Shown here piece by piece: positions 8,207-16,904 of a stretch of 64,000 bases of DNA (within the stretch, counting starts at the first letter, position 1; the number at the start of each line of letters is the position of its first letter). The notes beneath the pieces are model-generated. The model was not told where the DNA came from, did not search any database, and saw only the letters and a list, made by a program, of their open reading frames with translations. This stretch comes from a bacterium (lineage in GTDB: Bacteria > Hydrothermota > Tepidihabitantia > Tepidihabitantales > Tepidihabitantaceae). The position numbers were made by a program, and so were the translations under genes. The stretch covers positions 1 to 64,000 of the forward strand of contig DATJQV010000025.1 of NCBI GenBank assembly GCA_035505375.1, in the 5' to 3' direction.

Positions 8207-11200
8207 TTACTGGCCGGTTGCCTCGTTGTCGCGCGTGGCCGCGGCCTGGGCAGCTTTGCGTACGCGCGCGCGCTCGGCCCGGTTCTCGAAGATGACGTAG
8301 AGCACCGGGATGAAGACGAGCGGCAGGAAGGTGGAGACGACCATGCCGCCGATCATGGCCCGGCCCATCGGCGACCAGAGTTCGGAGCCTTCGCCGAGCC
8401 CGAATGCGAGCGGCACGAGCGCGAACATGGTGACGAGCGCGGTCATAAGGATGGGGCGGAGCCGGACGCGACCGCCTTCTTTGACCGCCTCGAGGAGTTC
8501 CATGCCGCGGTTCCGGCGCAACTGGTTGACGTAGTCGATATACACGATGCCGTTGGTGACGACGATGCCGATGAGGGCGAGGAAGCCGATGCCGGAGATG
8601 AGGGAGAGGGAGGTGTGCGTGAGGAAGAGCGCCCAGATGGCGCCGATGGCCGCGAAGGGCACGGTGAACATGATGATGAACGGGTCGCGCAGCGACTCGA
8701 ACTGCGAGGCCATGACCATGAATACGAGGATGAGCGCGATGATGACGATGAGCCCGAGGTCGCCGAAGCTCTTCATCATGTCTTTGTAGGAGCCGGCGAG
8801 CTGTATCTCGAAGCCGGGCGGTAAGGCGATGTTACGCAGGGCGCGGGTCACCCGCGCGGCCGCCTGTCCGGTGGACGTGCCGACCGGCATCGCCGTGATG
8901 CGGACCACGCGCTCGGTGTTTTCATGCTCGATGACAAGCGGGCCGGTGCCCATGCGGGTGCTGACGATGTTCTTCAGCGGAACCGGGCCCATCGGGCTGT
9001 TGACGGTCAGGTTCTCGACGAGGTTGGGCGTGGCGCGTTGGTCGTGCCGGAGCCGGACCAGCATGTCGTACTCTTTGCCGCCGAGGCGGAATTCAGTGGG
9101 CGCATACCCGGTAATCTGTGTGTTCAGGGCGGCGCCAACCTGGTACGGGGTGAGGCCGTAGAGCGCGGCCTTCTGCCGGTCGATGGTGAACTCGATTTCC
9201 GGGTTGCCCGGTTCCCGGCTGGACTTGACGTCCACGAGACTATGCATGGTGTCGAGCGCGGCGACCACCTTGGTGGTGAGGGAGTCGGCCGTGGCCAGGT
9301 CGTGGCCGAGGAGGTCCACTTCAAGGTTGTTGCTGCCGCCCATGATGGTCGAGAACATGTTGACCACGCTGAAGACTTTGAGGCCGGGCACATCGCCGGC
9401 TTTGGCCCGGAGCGCCGCATCCAGGGCGTCGACCGAGTGTTTGCGTTGCTGTTTAGGCTTGAGAATCAGGTTGAGCGTCGCGACGTTGTCGCTGGCTCCA
9501 CCGAATACGGCGCGGAGGCTGGAGAGGCCGCCGCCCGAGGGCAGGCCGACCTGGACCGAGGTGCCGACCACGTCGTCTTTCCAGTCGGTCATGATGTACT
9601 TTTCCAGCACCGAAACCGCGGAGTCGGTTTTCTCCACGCTGGTGCCGATCGGCATTTCGGCAGTAAGCTGGTGATAGAAGCCAACCTGCATCGGCATGAA
9701 CTCGGTACCGAGCCGCGGGACCAAGCCAAGGGTAACGACAAGCAGCAGGACCGAGACAATGACGACGAGCTTCCGGTGGCCGACCGCCCAGCCGATGATG
9801 CGGCCGTAGCTGTCCTCGAGGTTCTTGTAGGTCCGGTTGGACCAGCCGCGGATGCCGCGATCTTCGCTGCCCGGTTTGGGCATGGCGAGCCAGCGGCTGG
9901 AGAGCATCGGGACGATGGTCAGTGCCACGCCCAGCGACGCGACCATGCAGCCGACCACGGCCCACACCATTTCGTGGAAGAAAATCCGCAACAATCCGGG
10001 CAGGAGCAGAAGCGGCAGGTAGACGACGATCGTGGTCAGGGCCGACGCGGTGATGGCCATGCCGACCTCGGCCGTGCCGATGCCGGCGGCGCGTTTGCCG
10101 TCGGCGTCGCGCTCCCGGTGGCGGAAGATGCTTTCGAACACGACGATGGAGTCGTCCACCACGCGACCGAGGGCGATGGCGAGGCCGGAGAGCGAGAGGA
10201 TGTTGACAGAGAACCCGGCCACGAACATGAAGAATAGTGCGAAGAACATCGAAATCGGTATCGCGGTCGTGACGAAGAAAGTCGGGCGGAAGTGACGCAG
10301 GAACAGGAAGAGGATGAGCGCGGAGAGGACGATGCCGATGAGGAGGTCGGACACGACGCTGTTGATGGACTTCTTCACCTGGTCCGAACTGTCGTAGATG
10401 AGGGCCAGGTGGGCGCCGGGCGGCAGGATGTTCTGCATCTGGGCGATCTCGTCGCGCACACCCTGAGCCACGCGGATGGTATTGGCGTCGGGCCGGCGCT
10501 GGACCGTAATGTAGATGCAAGGCTTGCCGTTGTAGCGGGCGTAGCTGGTGATTTCTTCCGGGCCCCATTGCACGTCGGCCACGCTCCGCAGCAGAATCGG
10601 GGTCCCGGATTTCATGCCGATGACCGTGTTGCGGACCTGCTCGACGTCGTCATACTGACCGACGAGTCGAACGAGGAAGTGCTGTCCCCGCGAGGAAATC
10701 TCACCAACCGGGTAGTTGAGATTCTGGGCCTGGAGCGTGCCCATCAACTGCTCGTTGGTGACGCCGGCAGCGGCCAGTTCGCGGCCGTCCACGTCGATGT
10801 GGACCTGGCGCAGCGCGCCGCCCGAGGTCGAAACCGAGGCGACTCCCGGCACGCGCTGGAGCAGGTTGGAGATGTCGTTGTCGGCCAATTCGCGCAGTTC
10901 GGTCTGGTCCACGTCGCCGGTGAGCGTGTATTGGCAGATGGGCATCATCGAGGTATTTAGCTTGAGCACAAACGGAGTCTGGGCGGCGGTGGGCAGGGCC
11001 GAGGCGGCGATTGAGAGCCGGTCGCGGATGTCGGCCGCGGCCGCGTCGAGGTTAGAACCCCACTCGAACTGGAGCGTGATCATTGAGATGTTCTCAATCG
11101 ACTTGGAGGACATCTTGCTGAGGTTCGGCGTGCTGCTGAGCTGTTTTTCCAGTGGTTCGGTCACTGCCGACTCAATTTCCTGGGGTCCCGCGCCGGGGTA

Positions 11201-11350
11201 GATGGTCCCGACGATGACCATCGGGACGGTCATCTGCGGGTAGATGTCAACGGGCATCCGGGTGATACCGACGAGCCCGAAAACGATGAGGGCCAGAGCC
11301 ACCATCGCGGTGGTCACCGGCCGGGCGATGGAGCTGTCAGTCAGTTTCAC
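8207..11350 (-). CDS. RND efflux transporter permease (AcrB/HAE1-like)
   Basis: Inner-membrane proton/drug antiporter of a tripartite efflux pump, 1047 residues, the usual family length. It starts MKLTDSSIARPVTTAMVALA (TM1), followed by the porter segment MPVDIYPQMTVPMV and IYPGAGPQEIESAVTEPLE. TM4 carries the proton-relay aspartates in LGRVVDDSIVVFES. The second half repeats the architecture, with GLIVIIALILVFMVMASQFE in TM8-9 and TNGIVYIDYVNQLRRNRGME in TM10. Its start overlaps the adaptor stop by 4 bp (ATGA). With the TolC-like protein and adaptor it spans both membranes. Substrates cannot be read from sequence. Confidence 0.95.
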   Translation of the reverse strand: MKLTDSSIARPVTTAMVALALIVFGLVGITRMPVDIYPQMTVPMVIVGTIYPGAGPQEIESAVTEPLEKQLSSTPNLSKMSSKSIENISMITLQFEWGSNLDAAAADIRDRLSIAASALPTAAQTPFVLKLNTSMMPICQYTLTGDVDQTELRELADNDISNLLQRVPGVASVSTSGGALRQVHIDVDGRELAAAGVTNEQLMGTLQAQNLNYPVGEISSRGQHFLVRLVGQYDDVEQVRNTVIGMKSGTPILLRSVADVQWGPEEITSYARYNGKPCIYITVQRRPDANTIRVAQGVRDEIAQMQNILPPGAHLALIYDSSDQVKKSINSVVSDLLIGIVLSALILFLFLRHFRPTFFVTTAIPISMFFALFFMFVAGFSVNILSLSGLAIALGRVVDDSIVVFESIFRHRERDADGKRAAGIGTAEVGMAITASALTTIVVYLPLLLLPGLLRIFFHEMVWAVVGCMVASLGVALTIVPMLSSRWLAMPKPGSEDRGIRGWSNRTYKNLEDSYGRIIGWAVGHRKLVVIVSVLLLVVTLGLVPRLGTEFMPMQVGFYHQLTAEMPIGTSVEKTDSAVSVLEKYIMTDWKDDVVGTSVQVGLPSGGGLSSLRAVFGGASDNVATLNLILKPKQQRKHSVDALDAALRAKAGDVPGLKVFSVVNMFSTIMGGSNNLEVDLLGHDLATADSLTTKVVAALDTMHSLVDVKSSREPGNPEIEFTIDRQKAALYGLTPYQVGAALNTQITGYAPTEFRLGGKEYDMLVRLRHDQRATPNLVENLTVNSPMGPVPLKNIVSTRMGTGPLVIEHENTERVVRITAMPVGTSTGQAAARVTRALRNIALPPGFEIQLAGSYKDMMKSFGDLGLIVIIALILVFMVMASQFESLRDPFIIMFTVPFAAIGAIWALFLTHTSLSLISGIGFLALIGIVVTNGIVYIDYVNQLRRNRGMELLEAVKEGGRVRLRPILMTALVTMFALVPLAFGLGEGSELWSPMGRAMIGGMVVSTFLPLVFIPVLYVIFENRAERARVRKAAQAAATRDNEATGQ

Positions 11351-12240
11351 TTGGCGCCTGCCTCAATGGGCTTTACCGTCTGGCCGTCTTCGACCCGCTC
11401 TTTGCCGGTCGTCGCAACTTTCTCGCCGACGTTGACGCCGGAGACCACTTCGACTTTGTCGTCGCCCACCAGCCCGGTCGCGATGTGGCGGAAGTGCGCG
11501 GTCGTGCCGTCAACGACGATGATCTTGGTCTGATCGGTAGAGAAGAGCGCGGCCAGGGGCAGGACGACGACGTTCTCGCGGCGCTCGAGGACGAGTCTCA
11601 CACCGGCGGTCATGCCCGGCACGAGCCGGTGTTCGCTGTTCGGGACCGTGATCTCGACCGTCGCCGCCCGGGACGTGGCGTCCACAATCGGCGTCACTTT
11701 GGTGACGCGTCCACTGAAGGTCTGGTCGGGCAGGGCTGAGATCTGGACCGACGCGGTAGAACCGAGTTTGACGAAAGGAAGGTCGCAGTCGCTCACCGGC
11801 GCCAGGACTTTGACCTGGTTCGAGTAGCTCGCCACGGTCGCCACTGACGTGGCAGGGGATACGTTCTGTCCCACATCCACACTCACCTTACCGACCACGC
11901 CGTCAATCGGCGAAAGCACCGGGCCGGGCTTGTAGTCCATGCCGGGAATGTCGTTGACCACGTAGATGATCGGGTCGCCTGTTTTGACGGACGAGCCTTC
12001 CGGCTTCGCTATCTGGGTGACGCGGCCGGCCAGCTTGGGCGAAACGGAGACCTGCTCGCTTCCCTGCAGGGCACCGATGAGGTCGGTAGTGCGTATGACC
12101 GAGTCCTTAGCCACGGTCTCGACCGCCACGGTCGCGGCCTCTTTCTCCGTCTTGCCTCGGCCTTTGCCCATCGGGCCGCAGCCGGCGAACAGGGCGAGGA
12201 CTATCGAACCCGTAATAATCGTGCGCAGTCTTGGCATCAT
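11347..12240 (-). CDS. RND efflux periplasmic adaptor (membrane fusion protein)
   Basis: Adaptor linking the RND permease to the TolC-like channel. The 297-residue protein has a lipoprotein-type signal peptide (VLALFAGCG, cysteine at about residue 21). The order is then beta-barrel strand VSPKLAGRVTQIAKPEGSSV, lipoyl-like half-motifs (VKTGDPIIYV and SPIDGVVGKVSVDVGQNVSP) and a membrane-proximal domain (DGTTAHFRHIATGLVGDDKV). The coiled-coil hairpin is essentially absent between the two lipoyl halves, so it is a short adaptor. It lies between tolC-like and RND genes, 7 bp after the former and overlapping the latter. Confidence 0.92.
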   Translation of the reverse strand: MMPRLRTIITGSIVLALFAGCGPMGKGRGKTEKEAATVAVETVAKDSVIRTTDLIGALQGSEQVSVSPKLAGRVTQIAKPEGSSVKTGDPIIYVVNDIPGMDYKPGPVLSPIDGVVGKVSVDVGQNVSPATSVATVASYSNQVKVLAPVSDCDLPFVKLGSTASVQISALPDQTFSGRVTKVTPIVDATSRAATVEITVPNSEHRLVPGMTAGVRLVLERRENVVVLPLAALFSTDQTKIIVVDGTTAHFRHIATGLVGDDKVEVVSGVNVGEKVATTGKERVEDGQTVKPIEAGAK

Positions 12241-12247
12241 GATCTCC

Positions 12248-13636
12248 TTAATACTCTCCGACCGCCTTCTGCAATCTCGCCTTGGCTATCTGGTAGTTCG
12301 CCAGCGCGTTGAGGTACGCGACTCGCGCCTGGGTAAGGGCCAGCTCCGAATCCATGTAGTCGAGGTTGGTCAACAGGCCGTTCTGGAACCGCTGTTCAGC
12401 GAGTGCGAGCGCGGCCTGGGCCACCTCCACGTTTTTCTGCTGGTAGGCGCGGTTGCGCGTTTCCTGGTTGAGCGAGAGAACGCTGGCCTGGACGTCGAGC
12501 CGGATGCCGTCCTCGGCCAGGGCCAGGCCCACCTTGGCCTGCCGCTCGCGGGCCTGCGCCTGCTTCAGCTTGTTGACGTTCGACAGCCCGGTAAACAGGG
12601 GCATGGAGACGCCGACGGTCGCGTTCCAGTCCGTGCCCCAGCCGGGAGAGAAGCCGACCGGGTCCTTGTAGTAGCCATTGGCCTGGGCGAACGCCGTGGG
12701 CAGGTTGGCGGTCTTGCTGATGTTGACGGCCAAGCCTGCCATCCGGGCCGCGTCGCGGAGCTGCAGCAGCTCGGGCCGCTTGTCAAGCGCCTGTTTTGTC
12801 GCCTGGTCGAGGTCGACCGTCATCGTGTCCGGCGCCAAGTCCCCGGTGAAGCTGACCGGCGTGCCGGGGTCGAGCCCGAGCGTGTTGAGCAGGGCGGCGA
12901 GAGTCAGCTCGGCGCCGTTCTCAATCTGCGAAACCTGGGCCTCCATCTGCTGGAGCCCGAGGGTCGCCTTCATCAGGTCGAGCTTCGTCGCCATGCCGTT
13001 GTCATAGAGCGACTGGACCTGGCCCACGTGGCCCCTGAGCTGGCGGAGCGCATCGTTCATTACGTCGACCGTCTTGCGGGCGAGGAGCGCCTGGTAGAAA
13101 CCTGAGGTCGCGTCAACCCGAAGCTGGGAGCGCGCCTGGTCTGCTGCCGCCCGCTGCAGGTCGACGTTCAGACCCGAGATGCGGTAGGCGTTGAGGAGCT
13201 TGCCCCACGTGAAGAGCGTCTGCTGTACCGTGCCGGTAAGCGAGGGATTGTCGGCGCTGCCGAGCTTCAGGTTGAGGGTTTCCATGCCGACCGCGACCGG
13301 GATGGGGATGGTCTTGCCGATGTATTGGCCCGTGGGGTCGAACACCGGCAGGCCGAAGACTGACTCCTTGGCCGCGTACATGGTGAACTCGCTGACCGTT
13401 CCAAGCCGCGTGTAGGTGCCCGAGGCCGACACCTGGGGCAGGAACGCACCGAACGCCGCGCCTTTGCCCGCGGTCGCCTCATCCAGCCTGGCCTGGGCCA
13501 GGGCAATCTGGCGGTTGTTTTGCAGCGCCAGCTCAACCGCCTTGGCCGCGTCGAGGCGCAGCGTGTCGGTTGAGCTCGACGCCACGGCCACCGCAAGCAG
13601 CCCGGCCAGCAGCGTTATCGCGAACTTACGCATCAA
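12248..13636 (-). CDS. TolC-family outer-membrane efflux protein
   Basis: Outer-membrane channel of the tripartite pump, 462 residues. A signal peptide (residues 1-20, LLAGLLAVAVASSSTD) precedes two internally repeated outer-membrane-efflux domains: LDAAKAVELALQNNRQIALAQARLDEA near the N-terminus and PELLQLRDAARMAGLAVNIS in the middle. A classic C-terminal motif is NQETRNRAYQQKNVEVAQAA with AEQRFQNGLLTNLDYMDSEL. The TetR gene is immediately upstream (6 bp), and adaptor plus RND follow downstream. Confidence 0.94.
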   Translation of the reverse strand: MMRKFAITLLAGLLAVAVASSSTDTLRLDAAKAVELALQNNRQIALAQARLDEATAGKGAAFGAFLPQVSASGTYTRLGTVSEFTMYAAKESVFGLPVFDPTGQYIGKTIPIPVAVGMETLNLKLGSADNPSLTGTVQQTLFTWGKLLNAYRISGLNVDLQRAAADQARSQLRVDATSGFYQALLARKTVDVMNDALRQLRGHVGQVQSLYDNGMATKLDLMKATLGLQQMEAQVSQIENGAELTLAALLNTLGLDPGTPVSFTGDLAPDTMTVDLDQATKQALDKRPELLQLRDAARMAGLAVNISKTANLPTAFAQANGYYKDPVGFSPGWGTDWNATVGVSMPLFTGLSNVNKLKQAQARERQAKVGLALAEDGIRLDVQASVLSLNQETRNRAYQQKNVEVAQAALALAEQRFQNGLLTNLDYMDSELALTQARVAYLNALANYQIAKARLQKAVGEY

Positions 13637-13642
13637 GACTCC

Positions 13643-14257
13643 TTATTTGTCTCCGTGTTTGGTTCGGCCCCTGCCGTCGGCAAGGATGCCGCAAAAGAAC
13701 AATTCCTGGATAGACTCCGCCCGCCGCGCCGCCGTGTGGCGGTTAATGGAAAGCAACTCGGCGCGGAACGCACTCAGGTACATCGCCGCGGCGGAACGCG
13801 GATCGACCGGCCGGAACTCGCCCTGCTCGATGCCCTGTTTCACGACGCCGGCGATGGCGTCCTGCATCTCGACGATATGGGGAAGGACTTGCTTCTTGAA
13901 CCGCTTCATCACCGTGTTGTCCTGGTGGACGTTCTCCATCGAGAGCAACGCCATCACGCCGGGATTGGACATCACGCCGGACGCCCACGACGAGAAGAGT
14001 TCCTCCAGCTTCTGCTGGGGAGAGATGGGTCGGGCCAGTACCGCGGCGGTTATCGCCAGCGCCTGTTCGAGCAGCGAGTCGACAAGGCCGATGTAGATGG
14101 CGGGTTTGTCCTTGAAATAGAGGTAGACCGTGCCCTTGGCCACGCCGGCGCGGTGCGCCACATCGTCGACCTTGGTCTCGAAGTAGCCCTTTTCGGTGAC
14201 GACGGCGAACGCCGCCTTCAGAATGGCGAGCCGCTTCTCTTCGGATTTGGTCTTCAT
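13643..14257 (-). CDS. TetR/AcrR-family repressor of the efflux operon
   Basis: First gene of the efflux operon, 204 residues. The N-terminal TetR helix-turn-helix is clear: RLAILKAAFAVVTEKGYFET (residues 9-28) then VAHRAGVAKGTVYLYFKDKP. The C-terminal ligand-binding domain is alpha-helical and family-typical (LLEQALAITAAVLARPISPQ, MENVHQDNTVMKRFKKQVLP). A perfect 14-bp palindrome sits between the -10 box and this gene, so the protein very probably represses its own operon until a pump substrate binds. Confidence 0.93.
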   Translation of the reverse strand: MKTKSEEKRLAILKAAFAVVTEKGYFETKVDDVAHRAGVAKGTVYLYFKDKPAIYIGLVDSLLEQALAITAAVLARPISPQQKLEELFSSWASGVMSNPGVMALLSMENVHQDNTVMKRFKKQVLPHIVEMQDAIAGVVKQGIEQGEFRPVDPRSAAAMYLSAFRAELLSINRHTAARRAESIQELFFCGILADGRGRTKHGDK

Positions 14258-14277
14258 CTGGTCGTCGCTTTTGGGAA

Positions 14278-14291
14278 ACTGACCGGTCAGT
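14278..14291. promoter_or_regulatory. Predicted TetR operator (perfect palindrome)
   Basis: ACTGACCGGTCAGT is a perfect 14-bp palindrome resembling the TGACCGGTCA-type sites of AcrR/TetR repressors. It begins 1 bp after the -10 box and covers the expected transcription start of the tetR-tolC-adaptor-RND operon. Binding here would block transcription, the standard autorepression layout. Confidence 0.85.
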
Positions 14292-14292
14292 C

Positions 14293-14320
14293 ATTATAGG
14301 ACCCCTGGCGCTCAAGTCAA
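14293..14320 (-). promoter_or_regulatory. Promoter of the tetR-efflux operon
   Basis: On the minus strand TTGACT (14320-14315), a 16-bp spacer and a consensus TATAAT (14298-14293). It is among the best promoters in the window, and its spacer length matches most others found here. Confidence 0.88.
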
Positions 14321-14387
14321 GCGGAGTGTCCCATCGTCCGGCGGATGGTTCCGAATCCGATATCGAACCGCCGGGCATATGACAGAA

Positions 14388-14466
14388 AGGATGAAGGCGG
14401 GGGGATGAAGGATGAATGTCGGTCCCGGATTCCTGGTTCAGCCTTTCCGGTTTCATCCCTTCCGCT
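14388..14466. repeat. Dispersed repeat with GGATGAAGG / CATCCCTTCC arms
   Basis: Contains GGATGAAGGATGAATGTC and, about 30 bp on, CAGCCTTTCCGGTTTCATCC. The same two blocks in the same order occur at about 39216-39286, so this is a shared element of roughly 80 bp with inverted GGATGAA/TTCATCC words. It occupies the gap between the efflux operon and the secreted-protein pair. Confidence 0.75.
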
Positions 14467-14512
14467 TTGTGGTGGTTGGTTCCTGTCTGAGTTATGCGGA
14501 ACGATTGTCTGC

Positions 14513-14540
14513 TTGACGACGGCGTGACCCCGGTTATTAT
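14513..14540 (+). promoter_or_regulatory. Promoter of the first secreted paralogue
   Basis: TTGACG (14513-14518), 16-bp spacer, TATTAT (14535-14540). The second paralogue has the same arrangement and the same -10 sequence at 16712-16739, which supports both. Confidence 0.75.
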
Positions 14541-14546
14541 TCACTG

Positions 14547-14693
14547 CCTGCGATGATGCAGGTAAGACTGTAAAGGAAGACGGGTTCCCTGGCCTTGCCG
14601 CGGGCAAGTGCGTGATTGCCTGCGTGTTTGCTCCCGGCGAGACCGGGATGACCCCGAGTTATGTCCGCAGGGCAACGTAAGGAAGGGGTGCCG
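14547..14693 (+). other. Long conserved 5' leader (possible structured RNA)
   Basis: About 147 nt between the predicted transcription start and the ATG. It begins with a CCTGC/GCAGG hairpin and ends in ATGTCCGCAGGGCAACG, followed by an AAGGAAGGGG ribosome-binding site. The leader at 16746-16904 shares the first hairpin, the ATGTCCG...GCAACG block and the start-codon context, though the middles diverge. Either common descent or a shared cis-acting RNA explains this. I could not match it to a known riboswitch. Confidence 0.45.
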
Positions 14694-16532
14694 ATGCGTA
14701 AGCTGGTAGTTCTGTTCCTTGCCGCAGGGCTCGCCGTGGCGAGCAACTTCTATATCTTCTACAAGCAGGTCGGGGTCAACCCGCACTGCCCGGGGCTCTC
14801 GGTTGACGCGGCCAACAACGCTTCTTCCCACCGCAAGTGGACGCTGAACAGCAACGGCACGTTCAGCGAGGATGATACGACGAGAGGCGACTGGCTGATT
14901 AGGGCGGTGCTCGATTGGACGCCGCAGGATACGAACGCGTCGGCCGTCTGGTTCGCGAGCAACATGCCGGTCGACACGTTGACCAACATCAATTTCCAGG
15001 TCAAGGCGGTAGTCAAGAACATGGGCACGGACACGCTGCCCCTGCGCACGCCGGTGCGGCTGTCGATTGCCGGCCCCAGCGGCTACGTCTACAACGACAC
15101 CGAGCAGACGACCGTCAAGCTGGCTCACCGCGGCACGACGACGATCACTTTCGCGCCCGCCTGGCACGTCCCGAACATGGTCGGCAAGTATAATGTCATG
15201 GTGTGGGTCGAGGCCGCGGGCGAGCGGTGGAAGGCGGACGATTCCATTTTCTACGACTTCAATGCGGACTGGATACAGTACCATACTGACGCCCAGTTGC
15301 GCTGGGTGACCTGGGCGGCGCCGGAGCGGGCAGTCAAGTTCCACCCGGCCAGCTTCGGCGCGCAGTATCCTGTCCGGATTTCACGCGTGCGATCTTACTT
15401 CTCGAAGGACACGATTACCTGGCGCGACACGTCATTTACCTTCAAGATCTACAGCGGCGACGGCCAGACGTTGCTGTATCAAAGTGAAACGCTGGAGGCG
15501 ATACCGAACGCGTACAAGTACTGCAGCCTCGGTTCACCGGTCGTCATCGACACCGGTGACTTCTACGTGTCAGTGGTGCCGGTCGATACGTCCGGCAAAC
15601 CCACTACGGCCGGGGACAGCTCGGTCGGCGGGCACAGTTTCTGGGGCAGTCCGGGTCTGTGGTACAACTGGCCCGGTATCACGCCCAGCGGCGACCTGTT
15701 CATCTCGGCCGCGGTGCAGAGCGGCAGCATGGCCGGCAGTGCGCGTTGGGTCGGGCCGGGCGTGGATTACTCGAGCCAGGCCGTTCCGGCGCGCCCTGCG
15801 CAACCGCCCGAGCGGAGCGTGAATTCGTGTGCGGTAAGTGTCTCGCTCAGACCCATAGACGAAGCGCAGCCGAGCGGACAAGCCGATGTCTCGCCCGGCG
15901 CAGAGGCCGAAGTCCTGCCGTCCCCGTCAAGTTTCTTCCCCGCCGCAACCGATACGCTGAAGTACGACATCGGCACCCCGCTGAGAGGCTGGGCTGACAG
16001 CGTGGCGGGCAGCGGCCGCGGAGTGAAGTTCATCGGCCCGGCAGACAGTTTCAGGCTGACTGGAGCGCTGGTGCACATCTACTACGCGAGCTGGCCCGCG
16101 CCGGGCGACACCTGGGCCTCTTTCCGAGTGTACAAAGACGACGGCGGGAACGGTGCGCCGGGCACGTTGCTCTATGCCGTCGACTCGGTCAATATCAAGA
16201 GAGGCGCCTGGAACTTCATCCCGCTCTCGACCACGGCCTTGCAGGAAGGACCTCCGCCGGGGTTGAACGGCCCCAGCCTCCGGATCACCAACTACCCGAA
16301 TCCGGTAGCCGATCAGGTCACGTTCAGATGGCAGGTGCCCGTCAGCATGCCGGTCTCGGTCAACCTGTACGACGCGACCGGAAGGATGGTGCGGAACCTG
16401 TGCAGCGCCGACGGCCGGACGAGGTCCGGTACATTTACTGTCGACACGAGGTCGCTGGCCGCCGGGATCTACCTGGTGCGGCTGGAGACCGCAGGCGGTT
16501 CGGTCACCCGCAAGGTCGTGATAGGCAGATAG
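14694..16532 (+). CDS. Secreted protein with C-terminal T9SS-type sorting domain (domain-permuted paralogue)
   Basis: A 612-residue exported protein. The start at 14694 is chosen because it follows AAGGAAGGGG and gives MRKLVVLFLAAGLAVAS, the same signal peptide as its neighbour. Residues about 17-330 match the second half of the neighbour (SNFYIFY, HRKW, GTDTLP...TPV, FAPAWHVPNM). After a Pro/Ser-rich linker comes a DTLKYDIGT...GVKFIGPADSF domain that lies at the N-terminus of the neighbour. The C-terminus has NYPNPVADQVTFRWQVP and VNLYDATGRMVRNL...GIYLVRLE, a Por-secretion sorting domain. A surface or extracellular role is likely; no enzymatic motif is seen. Confidence 0.85.
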   Translation: MRKLVVLFLAAGLAVASNFYIFYKQVGVNPHCPGLSVDAANNASSHRKWTLNSNGTFSEDDTTRGDWLIRAVLDWTPQDTNASAVWFASNMPVDTLTNINFQVKAVVKNMGTDTLPLRTPVRLSIAGPSGYVYNDTEQTTVKLAHRGTTTITFAPAWHVPNMVGKYNVMVWVEAAGERWKADDSIFYDFNADWIQYHTDAQLRWVTWAAPERAVKFHPASFGAQYPVRISRVRSYFSKDTITWRDTSFTFKIYSGDGQTLLYQSETLEAIPNAYKYCSLGSPVVIDTGDFYVSVVPVDTSGKPTTAGDSSVGGHSFWGSPGLWYNWPGITPSGDLFISAAVQSGSMAGSARWVGPGVDYSSQAVPARPAQPPERSVNSCAVSVSLRPIDEAQPSGQADVSPGAEAEVLPSPSSFFPAATDTLKYDIGTPLRGWADSVAGSGRGVKFIGPADSFRLTGALVHIYYASWPAPGDTWASFRVYKDDGGNGAPGTLLYAVDSVNIKRGAWNFIPLSTTALQEGPPPGLNGPSLRITNYPNPVADQVTFRWQVPVSMPVSVNLYDATGRMVRNLCSADGRTRSGTFTVDTRSLAAGIYLVRLETAGGSVTRKVVIGR

Positions 16533-16580
16533 CGATCCGGGACACTGTCCGTCTGAGGACAGTTCCGTTTGGCTTGATTA

Positions 16581-16606
16581 CGGGGCGGGTTCTCCGCCCC
16601 GTTTTT
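16581..16606 (+). terminator. Rho-independent terminator of the first secreted paralogue
   Basis: CGGGGCGG and CCGCCCCG form an 8-bp GC stem around a 5-nt loop, followed by TTTTT, 48 bp after the stop codon. Confidence 0.9.
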
Positions 16607-16711
16607 CCCAAAGCAGCGAGAGGCAGGAATCGAGGATTCCTGGACTCGAGTGTTCCGCGCTGGACCCCCCGGCTCCTTGAATTCCCGGATGATGTCCTGC
16701 CATCCCACTCC

Positions 16712-16739
16712 TTGACCCCGGGCTAGCGCCGGCTATTAT
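16712..16739 (+). promoter_or_regulatory. Promoter of the second secreted paralogue
   Basis: TTGACC (16712-16717), 16-bp spacer, TATTAT (16734-16739), matching the promoter of the first paralogue in spacing and -10 sequence. Confidence 0.75.
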
Positions 16740-16745
16740 TGGTCG

Positions 16746-16904
16746 CCTGCGGGCGACGCAGGCTCAGACAAGGTTTCGAAAGAACGGTGACTCCTCGGTT
16801 CGGCCACATCCCGCCGGGTCGGTTTTCCGCCGGCACCGCCGAGCCGGCCAAGCCGGGCAGTCCCTGAGTCATGTCCGTGAAGCAACGTTTAAGGAGGAGT
16901 ACCG
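16746..16904 (+). other. Long 5' leader paralogous to the one at 14547
   Basis: About 159 nt from predicted start of transcription to ATG. It opens with a GCCTGC/GCAGGC hairpin, has GTTTCGAAAGAAC in the middle and ends in ATGTCCGTGAAGCAACG plus an AAGGAGGAG ribosome-binding site. The first hairpin keeps its pairing although sequences differ from the other leader. Confidence 0.45.

Noticed and set aside
8924-10568. Open frames on both strands inside the RND gene
   Set aside because: Shadows of the RND permease reading frame; no independent start signals or protein-like composition.
14547-16904. Cyclic-di-GMP (GEMM) or cobalamin riboswitch in the twin leaders
   Set aside because: A CGAAAG segment and a final ACCGATG recall GEMM, but the conserved A-rich and GACGCAAAGCC blocks are missing. 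Left as an unassigned leader.
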